A stretch of 64,000 nucleotides of DNA, taken from positions 248,001 through 312,000 of the forward strand of contig MJGA01000004.1 in assembly GCA_001910725.1 (NCBI GenBank), read 5' to 3'. Made by a program: the position numbers and the translations under genes. The notes beneath the pieces are model-generated. The model ran no database searches. It had not been told where the DNA came from and saw only the letters and a program-made list of their open reading frames with translations. How positions within the stretch are numbered: the stretch's first letter is position 1; each line of letters begins with the position of its first letter. Positions 44,479 through 58,010 of this stretch are shown here, in pieces. This DNA comes from Phanerodontia chrysosporium. Lineage: Eukaryota > Basidiomycota > Agaricomycetes > Polyporales > Phanerochaetaceae.

Positions 44479-45319
44479 TGCTAAGCTAGACTTGCAGAAT
44501 AGTCGTAGGTTGGGGAGATCGCGCGGATTGCCAGGGTCGAGGATGGACAGTTACGCGCGCTTACCGTTCGTTCCTCAGGCTCATGACGTGACATGTCGAG
44601 ACAAGATCTTCGAGCTAACCCACAGCAGATCACACTCGTGCGCAACGACCTAATGCAGTGCCCACGGGGGAACGGTAGGCATACTCTATTGGTGACTTCA
44701 GAGTATGCCAGGCCTTCATACCCTCTGCATTTCAGCGTGCTATGGAACGACTCTGACCTCGCTACCACCGCAGACTGTTCAGCATCACTCCTTCCTCGAC
44801 GCCTTGTTGAAATCATATGGCCAAGTGAGTCCGTTCCAAGCCTTTTAATATATCACTGTGTTAGCAAAGACGTCTGCTCAGTAGGATCTCGGCCATCTTG
44901 GATCATCTACAACTGCTTTGCTTCCATGTATTGGGTTTGACGCAATACCACCGGTACCTGTGCGCGCCCCACGGTTCGTGTGGGCCACGAGGAGATGTAG
45001 AAAAGACACTGTGATGGATGCCAGCGTACTCGCAGATATCCGAACTGTTCGATGTGATTCGGCCAGTCCGACAGCCTTACATGCACAGCAAGAGGAACCT
45101 TCGTGGTAAGGATGTTCACATCCTGATGCACGTCCCCTATTATTCCATCTCTCGAATCTATCAGAAGCAGCTGGGCTCAACGAGTCTTGGCTGTGCAGGT
45201 ATGAATCTTCGCATTCAGAGAGCAGGCTGCTACTGATCAGTATTCTAATTCAGAGACGCTTCGAGCCTCTGCGTAGCCCATCTTCGCGATGCTTGCACTC
45301 GCATAAATGGATGTGAGGG
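44479..45319. other. Intergenic, 841 bp between divergent genes
   Basis: Separates the phosphodiesterase and membrane-protein start codons. Short open frames lack motifs or plausible splice sites. It presumably holds two promoters. Confidence 0.35.
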
Positions 45320-46574
45320 ATGGCCGAGGATGTCAGGAGCCACGAGATGTCCCAGTCAACGAGCATGCCCGATGTCATTCCTCCGCCACCTCCGGGGACG
45401 AACTACATCGCCGTCATACGCCCTGCGCTGACACCCTTGATCACCGCTACCCTGTTCGACGGCATGTTTATTCCTATGTTGGCGACTTTGTTCCTTCTCT
45501 CCACCCGGGAGCTGCGCCGTCAGCCGATCTTCGTCCTAAATGTCCTTGTCTTGTTGCTTGGTCTTGCTATGTGCACATTGTCGATTGCTGTGGACGTACG
45601 TTCTACCCCGAATCACTTCGTGGGCACCTTGCTGACCGTACATGCTTAGATATCCACAATCATACCGACGTTCAATAACACTACTCTCATCATCGTGGTC
45701 TCGGTTCTCACCGTCTTCGCCCCCATCTTGGTGGAATCAGTGCTCTTCGTTCGCATACTGGCGGTATATCCATGGTCTAGAATATCCACACGTGCCAAGC
45801 TCGCCATTTACGGCTTTCCCGTCGCTATGAGGATTGCACGTACTGTCAACGCAGCGGTCAACACCGGGATTATCTACAGACATATCAACCCTGCGGATAG
45901 TGCGGATGTCCTCATCGCTTCGGCTAGATCGTGGCGAAGGTATAGCACCAAGTTGGAGTGCTTCCTGCAGCTATTCGACAACACGTATGCACAGTCTTAC
46001 TGCTATGCCCTTTTGTGCGTGGTGTTGATACAACTCAGATATGTGTCCGTGCTGTTTCTCTGGAAGCTGAGGCAAGCTGCGCAGATGTCCTCCAGTATAC
46101 GCGTGAGAAGCTCCAGTCAGTCTTCCTCGCCCCGCCGCTTCCGGCCCCGGCTGACATGATTCGCCGACAACAGGCTCCTACGCGAAACGAGTCCGCTCCC
46201 TCATGTGGATCGTCGCCTGCAACTTCATCATCCCGGACATACTCAGCCTCGTCCAGCTCGTCGTGCTGTTCCACGACCCGAACGCCGCGATCTACGTCTT
46301 CGACATCTTCTTCGCGAACCCCTGCGTCGAGATCATCAGCGTCCTCTTCGCGACCGTGTGGGCGGCGAGCAACCACTGGCAGGCAGACCAGAGCGCGCCG
46401 CCGACCTTCTCGCTGAGCCTGCACGGCGCCCGCATGGCGGACGCCGCTTCCGACCAGAGCCAGATACGGCATCCACGCCTCATGCACTCACCCTCCGCAC
46501 CGTTGATGGCTGCGCCGAAAGTGCTTGTGGAGAAGGAGGTGCACAAGGATAGTACGACCATACTGTCCGTTTAG
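45320..46574 (+). CDS. Orphan multi-pass (about 7-TM) membrane protein
   Basis: Four exons (45320..45595, 45650..45984, 46039..46115, 46174..46574) give 362 residues with agreeing phases. Hydrophobic segments include LITATLFDGMFIPMLATLFL, VLNVLVLLLGLAMCTLSI, LIIVVSVLTVFAPILVESVL, a segment around IYGFPVAMRIARTVNAA, a short one around VSVLFLWKL, SLMWIVACNFIIPDILSLVQ and VEIISVLFATVWAA. KLECFLQLFDNTY before the fifth segment and the seven-segment layout recall a large basidiomycete-specific family of uncharacterised receptor-like proteins. The C terminus is Ser/His-rich and probably cytosolic. I know no function, and receptor activity is only a guess from topology. Confidence 0.65.
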
Positions 46575-47380
46575 GTGCGCACACCGGTTCACCGCCGCGG
46601 CATGCCGAGCTGTGATAGAAAAGGTCACCGACGCGTGTTGTCCAATTTGAAACGATTACAGCAAGAGTACCAGGCTTGTATGTATTAAATATAATTTGTC
46701 AAGGCACCTCTTCGCCTTTCCGTCATTTGTTACCGTTTTCCGCCGGGTCCTCGAGCACTGGCATGCCTTTGAAGGTGCGAATCGCGACGGCGAGACACAC
46801 ATACCGTCTACATGAAGTCTTCACGCGTGGACACCAGTGTCTTGAGCCGATTACATGGTCACCGGCGCGATGCCTTCTTGATGCGACCGCCTTGTGCTTC
46901 CTCAAGCTCAAGCCTGAAATGGTTCGCAACCTTTGTAGCGCGGGTTAAGCTCAAGAACGCCCTAGCAATGACAGGGCTAGCCAGCGTGGTGGTCTTAGAC
47001 ATGTTCCTGGAACTCATGGTAACACTACGCGATATTCAACGCGGCAGCTACACCAAATACAATGGCCGTTGCCGCCACGTTGCTTTCGTGCGCTGATGAG
47101 ACTCTAGTATCCGACGACGAGTCCTTGTTCGTCCATGATACGGCAGAGTGCTTCCCGGTCGTCGGGCAGATTGGCAGAGGGCTGAGAGGTACATATAGGC
47201 AGTCGTTCTGCAGCTAACGTCAGTGAAGGAGGAGAGAGGAGCAGCGGACGAAACAGCTCAGCGAATACCTAGTACCACATCGAGACTCTTCTGGTGAGTC
47301 TCATCATATCGACGATGACATGTCAAAACCGCACCGCTAAGACGATAGCCTCCACGACAAGCCGAAATATTTGCACCTGC
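46575..47380. other. Intergenic, 806 bp
   Basis: AT-richer 3' flank of the membrane-protein gene, then the leader of the next gene. No coding feature recognised. Confidence 0.35.
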
Positions 47381-48004
47381 ATGCACGTTCCCCCGCCACT
47401 TCCAGCTCGCCAACACAGCCTTGGGTAAGTCATCACACCCACAGCTGAGCCCGATCGTTCCGCTGACCGTCACATTCCCAGCCGCATCCTGTTTTTCTCC
47501 TGGAGAGACAAGGCAAACCCGCTCTACCACTGTCTCGCGGCGCACCTCAAGGATGAAACGCACGACGCGAACCAGCTCCGCCAGCACTGCGCAGCGACCT
47601 CGTCCGCGCTCGTGCACCACATCAGCACGAAGTTCCAGCGCGCCCTCGACGCCCTGCGCACCCGCGGCATCGCATACGACCCGCGAGAGGCGGGCGCCGT
47701 GATGCCCTACGGCGAGGCCGGTGCGCTTGCGCGGGAGGCGCAGAAGGCGTGGCGCCAGCTGCAGGAGACCGAGGCGCAGAAGGACGACTACATGCGCACG
47801 ATGGACGGCCTGACGGAGCGACAGCGTGTCGAGGCGGCCGAGCTGCTGCGTCGTACGGAAGTGGCCTGGACGCTCCATGAGAAGTTCATGTGCGGGGCGC
47901 TCCGTTATGCGTTGCGGTGGCGTGTGGTGGGCAAGACGGTAGTGTTCAAGGTGCGCTGGGTGCGAAAGGTGTTGAGACCCTTCAGGGCTCTAGGACGAGG
48001 ATAA
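47381..48004 (+). CDS. Unknown small basic/helical protein
   Basis: Two exons (47381..47424 and 47482..48004) joined by a 57-nt GTAAGT...CCCAG intron give 188 residues. After the splice the protein reads RILFFSWRDKANPLYHCLAAHL, then a largely helical charged region (HHISTKFQRALDALRTRG, EAQKAWRQLQETEAQKDDY, ERQRVEAAELLRRTEVAWTLHEKF) and a strongly basic end (ALRWRVVGKTVVFKVRWVRKVLRPFR). The continuous sensible frame, codon use and clean splice site support a real gene. The start codon is the nearest ATG in frame and is less certain. I do not recognise the family. No signal peptide is evident. Confidence 0.55.
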
Positions 48005-48389
48005 GCGAGGGCGGGGCCGGGGATAGTCATCATACAGGCGGACATTGGAGTGGATACTGGACACTTCTTGGACTTGTAGCTTTAGTGAGTGCGTGAACGA
48101 AGATACTATCATGTCGGTTTGATTTATTTTTTTAACCGTGGCTGACGGCGCGGTAAAGACGGGATTCATGAAAGGGACAAATAGAACATACCTGCTATCG
48201 GCAAGGCGACTCGAGTGCCAGCAAACGGAGAGGAGCATCCGTCGAGCGATTTAGTTCTGTCACAAGTAGCATTGTCATAGCGTAATCGCGATACGAACAA
48301 GCATCATTTTATTGACGACGGTCCACAGTCTCTAAGATAGTCACGCAACGTCCAACTCGCTTGAGCGCAAAGAGATATCCGAATGTCGC
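48005..48389. other. Convergent 3' flanks
   Basis: 385 bp between two convergent stop codons, with A/T-rich stretches and a T10-class run near 48121. Likely terminators of both genes. Confidence 0.4.
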
Positions 48390-50376
<1,987 letters not shown>

Positions 50377-50893
50377 GCTGGACGACGTCGACGACGATGA
50401 AGTTGGTGGAAGTCGGGCGAGCTAGGCGGGCCCCGTATAAAGTTCGTTTTTACTCTCCGACGCCGGCTTCATCCGACCGGCGTAGCGTGCCTGCGCGGCG
50501 CCTGAAATGTGCGCGTGCGAATTGATGCGCCGCCCAAAATCCGTCGCCAGAATCATTCTCGCTGCCATTCGTCGTCGGCCTTGCGCTTTTTTTCTAGTTT
50601 TACACGATGTGTACATCCTTTTCGTCGACAGAGCCCCTGGCGTGACCGCGACGCGCTCCTCTGCTCCCGCCTTTGAGTTGTTGCGCCCGCTTTAGACGTC
50701 AAGCGGACTCGCGCTCCCCCGCTTTGAACCACGTGGCTTCCCGGAGATCCTCCAGGTGCCAGAAAATTGCTGCTGGTGAGTGTGGAAGGAGGTAGAAAGA
50801 TGAGTCTATCTTCATACGCCCGCCTAAGCCGCCGCATCCTCCTCTGAGGTCCCTCTACCATCGTATTTATCGCCTTGAAGGCTCCCTTCGAAA
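50377..50893. promoter_or_regulatory. Bidirectional promoter of ATP2 and ADE4
   Basis: 517 bp between a respiratory gene and a purine-synthesis gene. It has T- and C-rich tracts (about 50588-50600) but no clear TATA box. The far right end is the ADE4 5' UTR. Confidence 0.45.
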
Positions 50894-52785
50894 AGTGTGT
50901 ATTTTGCTACTGCGACCCTGAGGCGAACTGACCCGCGCAGTGTGCGGCATCTTAGGTCTCATCTCGCACGAACCCTCGATCGACGTCTCCAGCGAGATCT
51001 GTGAAGGCTTGTCACTATTGCAGCATCGTGGCCAGGATGCGTGTGGTATCGTCACTTGCGGGCCCAAGGGGCGGTTCTACCAGTGCAAAGCGAATGGCAT
51101 GGTCAGGGACGTCTTCGATTCCACCTCGTTGTCGCGCCTGATTGGAGGGATGGGTATCGGCCACGGTAAGTCTGTCTCCTGAGACGCATATAGCGTGTGC
51201 TGAACGTCAAACAGTGCGCTACCCGACTGCTGGAAGCTCCAACCACGCAGAGGCTCAGCCATTCTACGTAAATTCGCCGTACGGCATTGTGTTCGCTCAC
51301 GTACGTCTGCTTGCTTGCACTGTCAGGTTCCCCTAACTGATTGTTTCACCCAGAACGGCAACCTAATCAACACGGCCGAGCTTCTGCAATTCATGGACCA
51401 GACCGCGCACCGTCACATCAACACGTCCTCCGACTCCGAGCTGCTCCTGAACATCTTCGCCGACAACCTCCAAAAGACGGGCAAATTCCGTATCAATGAA
51501 GAAGATATCTTCACCGCGATTGGGGATCTCATGGAGCAGTGCAAGGGCGCATACGCGTGCGTGGCCATGCTTGCAGGCTTCGGGATCATCGGCTTCCGCG
51601 ACCCGAACGGTATCCGCCCGCTCGGCATGGCATCCCGGAAGGCCATCGGTGGCGGCGAGGGCAAGGACTACCTCTTTGCGAGCGAAAGCGTCGTCGCGGA
51701 CGCGAGCGGCTTCGTTGACTGGGAAGATGTGAAGCCGGGCGAGGCCGTCATCATCACCCGCGAACGCGTCACGCGCAGGCAGGTCGGCAAGAGCGCGACC
51801 TTCGCCCCGGACATCTTCGAATACGTCTACTTTGCCCGCCCGACTCCGTGCTCGATGGCATCAGTGTGTACCGCAGCCGCATGGCGATGGGTGACGCCCT
51901 CGCAGAGGAGGTCAAGCGCGTCCTCGACGAGAAGAAGCTGTCGGTCGACGTCGTCATTCCCGTCCCAGACACATCCCGTGTCGCTGCACTGAACCTGGCG
52001 CAGAAGCTTGGCTTGCCCTACCGTGAAGGCTTCATCAAGAACCGCTACGTGGGCAGGACGTTCATCATGCCTGGACAGCAGATGCGCAAAAAGAATGTCC
52101 GTCGCAAACTGAACGCCATGGCACTCGAGTTCCAGGATAAGAACGTCCTTATCGTCGATGGTACGCTTTGCCAGACCATCTGTCCGGGTGTTTTTCTGAC
52201 TCGTACGACCAGACTCTATTGTTCGAGGAACTACCTCGAAGGAGATCATCCAGATGGCAAAAGACGTTGGCGCAAAGAAGGTCATCGTCGCGAGTTGTGC
52301 ACCTCCAATTCGGTAAGATCACTGACCATGATCGCATGCATGCTGGCTAACCTGGTGATAGGTACTCGAATGTGTACGGCATTGACATGCCGTCGCGCAT
52401 GGAGCTCGTCGCGCACCAGCGCAACACTGACGAGATCGCCCAGGCCATCGGCGCAGACCTCGTAATCTTCCAGACGCTGCCAGACCTCATCGAGTCCGTG
52501 AGGCGCTTCAACCCCAGCATCGAGACGTTCGACTGTTCCGTGTTCACGGGCGAGTACGTCACGGGCGGCATCGACGAGGAGTACCTCTCGCGGCTTGAAC
52601 AGACGCGTGCGGACAACGTCAAAAATAAGGCTCAGGTTGGCGGCCTTGGGCCTCTCGAGGGCAAGGGCGGTGGAGGGCTGGCGGACCCCGTCAGCGGTGT
52701 GAACGGGAAGGAGGGTGCCGCTGTGGCTAGTGGGCCGATGAATGGAGACGATACGGTAGGATTGCATAATAGCTGGAAATTGTGA
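50894..52785 (+). CDS. ADE4: Amidophosphoribosyltransferase (one apparent frameshift; split start codon)
   Basis: The enzyme makes 5-phosphoribosylamine from PRPP and glutamine, the first committed step of purine synthesis. The conserved start [12 protein letters not shown] has no ATG in its exon: the preceding bases are intron end CAG then TG. A GTGTGT donor at 50895 preceded by A gives ATG split A|TG and places Cys2, the N-terminal glutaminase nucleophile, correctly. Downstream: [93 protein letters not shown], the PRPP loop [18 protein letters not shown] and [18 protein letters not shown]. One base is missing near 51842, between EYVYFARP and [12 protein letters not shown]. The tail is Gly-rich and variable. 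A stop at 52785 ends the protein. Confidence 0.93.
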
Positions 52786-53186
52786 TTGACTGTGTGTACA
52801 TTAAAGCAAAGTGTACTTGGTAGTAGTTGTAGAACCGACTTATTTCTTGCTAGATAGATGGAATACGAGGGCTTTGGTATGCACATGTCGCTTCGTCGTG
52901 AGAATCATCTATCCTGTGGTACAAATGCTTGTCATTTACCTGTGCTTCCTGTGCCTTCGTTCTACAGCGTCTTGAACTCGAAGACCCATGGAGAATACGT
53001 TATGACTGATCAAACGCAGGTTAGACCCAAGATATTCGCCCACACCCAAATTGACGGGCGCCTACTACATGAAGCGCGTTTAATTGAGCGTGACCGCGTG
53101 CGCGACTTGGACCCTCCTGTTTGCCAACCTCGTGTTGTTAACTATTACTCCTCATTTCCCCGCCTCGGTTTCGCTTTTGCAATTGC
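52786..53186. other. Intergenic, ADE4 3' flank and FAN1 promoter
   Basis: 401 bp, T/A-rich near ADE4. No coding feature. Confidence 0.4.
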
Positions 53187-56100
53187 ATGACGCTCGCCTC
53201 TCCGTCACAGAGCTATGTCGGGAATCTCGTCTTTGGGCGTGGCGATCAGGATGCTTCGTCCTCTCAACTTGAACAGCCTGACCAAGGCACAGATGACACA
53301 AGTATCGTAGAGGGCGAGATTCGAGGAAGGTCCATGTATGTCGAGCTTTTCGAGGTGCGTTGTAGACAATTGTACTCCTAAGAGTCACGCTATAAGCTCC
53401 TCGTTCTTATCTTTCACTAGAAATGCTTCAAAATGTGGTGGATACCGAGCCCAACCTCTTCGACCTGGACGAGATCAAGGTTTTCACGAAATTCAGCGAT
53501 CTGTCATGTGAGCTGCACTGTGCTGAAGATGATTCGTACGGCTCAATTACTCACTCTAGACTCGGCCAAATACCTGTTCATCCGTCTCTCCCTGCGGAAG
53601 ACCGGCCAGTGGATCAAGCTCGCTGACCTCAAGTATGAGAGCGAGCTAGGGCCCGACGGGATACGCGAGGCTATGAAAGAGCTGTGTGCCGACCGCTTGT
53701 CCGAGGAGCTCAACAGAGCTGCCGAGGATGTCAAGCCGAACATACTAGACACTGGTCCCGAAGTCATCGACTTGACGTTGGATGAGGAGGAGGAACAAGG
53801 TCCTCCTGCCTTCCCTGGTCACCTAGAGGATGCACGGCCTCGTAGACCAAACTACGATATCTTTGCCTACAATGAAGCACATGCACAGCTGTCCGACTTG
53901 CTGGACTGCCTACGGATCGAGGAGCTCAAAGAGCTCGCGAAGCAAATGAAAGCAAAGCCCAACGGGAGCAATGTGCGCTACTCCTGATCGCCAATGCCTC
54001 ATCCATCATATGCTGACCAGGGGGTCGTTGTATACGCAGAGGGATGCACTCGTAGATGCCTTGCTCTCTTCGACATCTACACAGCAAGTACTCGCCTTCC
54101 CTGCAGTCGCGACGCCAAGCGGGAAAAAGGGGAAGAGTAAGGCCAAAGCGACAGGACCACCTCAGCGAACATTGTACGGTTATGTGACCTCTTCGAGTCC
54201 CTCTGGGAAGAAGGGGACGCATCAGCCGACTCTACATAGCTCCTGGAAAGGTCAGCTAAAGACAGCTCAAGATAGGCTAAGAGAGCTCGTCCTGAAGAAA
54301 CTGGGTACGTCTTATATCCTACACAACCACAATGAAATATTTGCTGACCATCGGAATACAGTCACCTGCATTAAGCTAAACGCAGACGTCGTGTCTGTCT
54401 TCAGACGGGTCAACCTTGTCTACTTCCGAAGCACAGTTCCAACCCCTTTGCTCACGCCTTCCATTCTTGCTCGCGCAAAGAAGTGGTCATATGCTCATCA
54501 GGATGAAGGCACTGTCCGAGAACCGCCAGATTCGGTGCCCCCTTCATCCCTGCCCTCGGCGTGCTCTTCGGGCACATTCGCCTCGCACTCCTTGTCGACC
54601 TCAGCTGCAGCATCGTCGTCGAACACGCCTGCGGGCTCGCCAGGGCCACCAGGCCCCTCCTGGGCCCGCACAGCGTACAAACTGTGGCCGACGCGCGATG
54701 CACTGCTCCGCTATGAATGGGCTTTGGAGCTCGAGGCCCGCGTCGACGCGATCTTTGGGATGGCGCCGTCGCCGGGGGCGCGCCGCGTCGCGCCGTCATC
54801 GACACGCAAGGGCAAGGAGCGTGCGCGCACGGGATCCGTGGTCTCCTCCGTCGGGCGCTCGACGCCCGCCGTTAGCATCGCTAGATGCGGCTCTGTGTCA
54901 CCCGAGAAGGACGGCATAGCGTCGTGTCGGCTGCGGCTGCGGGAAAAGACGAGGGAGACATCTTGGAACCCGTTCTCGAGGAGGACGACGGAGACGATAG
55001 CGCGCGCGTGCGCGGGGCGAAGGAAGTGCTAAGGATCTTTGAAGAGGTTTGGCCGGTTTGGCTGGAGATCCCGGAGGTCAGGAAGGAGCTCGACAGGGTT
55101 AAGCAGGAGGCGGAGGGAGGTGCTGAGACGGAAGTCGAGGAGACCCTCGTAGACGGGCCGGCAGCCGATGATGAGGAGCCTACGGTCAAGGTCGAGGAAA
55201 CGTGGGATGCTTTCGTCAGAGACCGAGGGCCCGACTCCAAATCTTCACGAGACCCAAGCGAAGCGGAAAACGCTGCTGAAGGCAACAACAGGGACGGTGA
55301 TGCCAACGCCGAGAAGTGGTTGAACAGGTTCCATTACGGTTTGTTTCCACTAAATGATTAGGGTGTCTGTGCTCATCATCCAACAGGCCATGTCCTCACA
55401 CGGATTGTCTGCAAGGGCACGCACGCGCTCTCTATCCTCAAGAAACACCAGCGCGAACTCGAAGTGTTGGAGGTGCTCCTCTCTCAGCGTGCCTTCCGTC
55501 GCGGCCGCCGTGGGCGCTGGCACGACCGGCGCGCCCTCATCCTCATGACGTATTGCGAGAAAGACGAGCATACGACTCGGCGAGCGTGGTGCGGTGTCAT
55601 CGAGGCACTGAGGGACGAGGACACTCACATTGGTGCGTTTCGAGTGCTGATTCCTCGTCGATGCGGAGTCCATGACTGACGGTCTACAGTCTGGCGTCCG
55701 ATGCTTTGTCGCAGGTTAGGCAGGCTCCAGAAGAGGCTGCGCCAGCTGGGCGTCTCAGACGTCAATTTCGTCGAGGTGGAAGACGTGATCCAGCGCAAGG
55801 CTCCTGAAATTGTCATCGAGGGCGAGCGCATATACGTCACTCTGGACGCTGCTGGAGCTCTCGTCACCCCAAGTAAACCTGTCAAACTCGAAAGCCCGGT
55901 GTCGAACAAACGGCGGAAGGTCGAGAAGGATGATGGCAAGCAGCTGAAGTTGCCCTTTACGTTTGCTTCTATCGCCCCTGTCCAGAAGCCATCAGCCATC
56001 GCTGAGATGAAGGTCTGTTGTCTTCATTTGTACCGTCTGTAATCGATTCAAAGCGCTCATTGTCTTGTGCATAGCTGAAGGCGCCAGTAGGCAAGTCCAT

Positions 56101-57602
56101 TTGGCGTGGCCGCGACGGCGAAGAAGTCAACGTCGAGATGTTTGCACTACAGCACTACGAGGCGCAGGGCTACAAGGGGTCAGTTCTCCGATGCCTGTTC
56201 TGCGCTCGGGCTGACGGGACGCCAGATTACACTCTGAAGGCCGTATCGTTACAACGCTCTTCGGCCTGCTCTTCTGGGATGTCATCTTTGCTCCCGTGCC
56301 AGGCGCGTTCGAGACGCCGTACCAGACCGCACCGCTCGACATTGCCGAAGATACCTTCTATCTTGCTCGTCGAGCGATTGCCAATGCACGGTTGAAGGAG
56401 ATCAATGACGGGAAGGGCGTGGAAGTGCTTCTACGGACATGGGATGCCCATGCCGAGAAGAAGACGTTCTGCGTAGGCGTCAGATGGGACTTACTGCCGC
56501 GAGAGGATCTCGTGGTGATCATGGAGGTAGGTCTGCAGGATACTATGTGGGATGAAAGGCTGACGAACGTCTTCCAGTGCTTCAGTCCCGTGGGGCTTTC
56601 GGTCATCTGTCGCACTCTGCTCGAAGATTATGGGAATCGCACAGGTGGGCTGCCAGACCTGTTTGTTTGGCACCAGGAAGAGAAGACGTGTAAGTTTGTC
56701 GAGGTCAAAGGGCCGGGTGATAACCTGCAGGAGAACCAGAAGGTGTGTCCATTGCGGATCGTACGTGATGCGCAGCAGCTGACATTGTTCGTATTCCAGC
56801 TCTGGATCGATGTCCTGCTGCAGGCAAAAGTCCCAGTTGAGGTCTGTCGTGTAGCGGAACGTGGTGCGTCAGCGACCAAGGGCAGGGGGAGGCAAAGACC
56901 AGGAAGACTTCCGCGAGGAAAAGGAAGACTTCCACCGCCTCTCCTATCAAGAAACGCAAGCGTGCTGACGACAGCGATGAGGAGGACAGCCCGACACCCC
57001 TCTCGGTGGACTCCGAGAACGAGGTGCTGCGAGCGGTGGATTATTCGCAGCTCGACGAAGACGTCTCCGAAGAGCTGGACGTATCAGCAGTCGAGAGGCA
57101 GGCCGTGGAAGCAGTGGTAGTTGAGAGAGAAACCACGGAGGAAGCGGTGTTCGAGGAGCAGACAGTGGAGGAAGTGGTCGTCAAGAAACATTCTGTGGAG
57201 GCGGTATTCGTCGCGGAACAGACTGTGGAAGAAGTCAAGCGAGAGCCGCGAAGATCCGCGCGGCCTCGCAAGGAGGTGAACTACAACTTCATCCTGCCGA
57301 TTGACGAGCCAGAGACTGTCGAGACGGCTACACCGAAGCCCAAACGACAGTCAGCCAAGGTTCGCAAAACGCCTACGCCCCAGCCCGAGCAGATCCAGGA
57401 GCCCTACCCAATGCAAACCTCGCAAGAGCTGAAGAAGACGCAGGAGATTGTCACACGACCCCAAGTCAGGGGCGACATCGATAGCGAGCACTACTCGCAG
57501 GGATCTTCTAGCCCACAGACGCCACGTCGGCGACAGAAGGTCGAGGTCGTCATTCCGACACCACCGCCACGGAAGAGGAAGCGTGGCGAGCCGTCTATGT
57601 GA
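53187..57602 (+). CDS. FAN1: FAN1-type structure-specific nuclease with VRR-NUC domain (about three apparent frameshifts)
   Basis: FAN1 incises DNA near interstrand crosslinks. ATG at 53187. Conserved blocks in order: SMYVELFEEMLQNVVD-like start, YLFIRLSLRKTGQWIKLADLKY, LLDCLRIEELKELAKQMK (SAP-like helices), the TPR-like middle (RIFEEVWPVWLEIPEVRKEL, HVLTRIVCKGTHALSILKK-type, LEVLLSQRAFRRGRRGRWHDRRAL), GRIVTTLFGLLFWDVIF, and the VRR-NUC domain with GGLPDLFVW and FVEVKGPGDNL, QKLWIDVLLQAKVPVEVCRV carrying the PD-(D/E)xK nuclease residues. A long acidic and basic tail follows with decapeptide repeats. Single-base losses appear near 53354 (splice phase), between about 54880 and 54945, and in the G5 run at 56885. 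With these the gene reads as complete. Confidence 0.85.
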
Positions 57603-58010
57603 TACGATCGCTGCTGAATACGACGCGACTATATTATTCGTAATTTATAGGAAGACTACGCACTACTCTATATTTATGTCATCATAATGAGTTTGTTCTC
57701 TGTAGTTTGTTATAATAGCGCTCCTCCAAGTATTGTCAGCGTTGTGTGGCGTGAGGCCTCCTGTGTTCGAATTGCGGACCACGAGGGAACTATGGTGCCA
57801 GATCGAGCTCGAAAGGAGGGATGTTGTCAACATTTACAGCATATAATACACGAAGTTAGTATGTACGAATGATGGCTCTTGTACAACACAACGTCCGTTC
57901 TCTCGCCACTACAATACACGTTCACCAAGCGACCCCGCCCACTCGAAACGTAAGGATGTAACATGATTCTCTAGTTAAGGACTCACATGCCCGCCGTGCC
58001 GTGCGCGACC
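57603..58010. other. Convergent 3' flanks, AT-rich
   Basis: 408 bp between convergent stops of FAN1 and the DUF1776 gene. Much more A/T-rich than the rest, as expected for terminators. Confidence 0.45.

Noticed and set aside
47258..47878. 206-codon minus-strand frame
   Set aside because: Overlaps the better supported plus-strand gene with a clean splice site; translation lacks structure.
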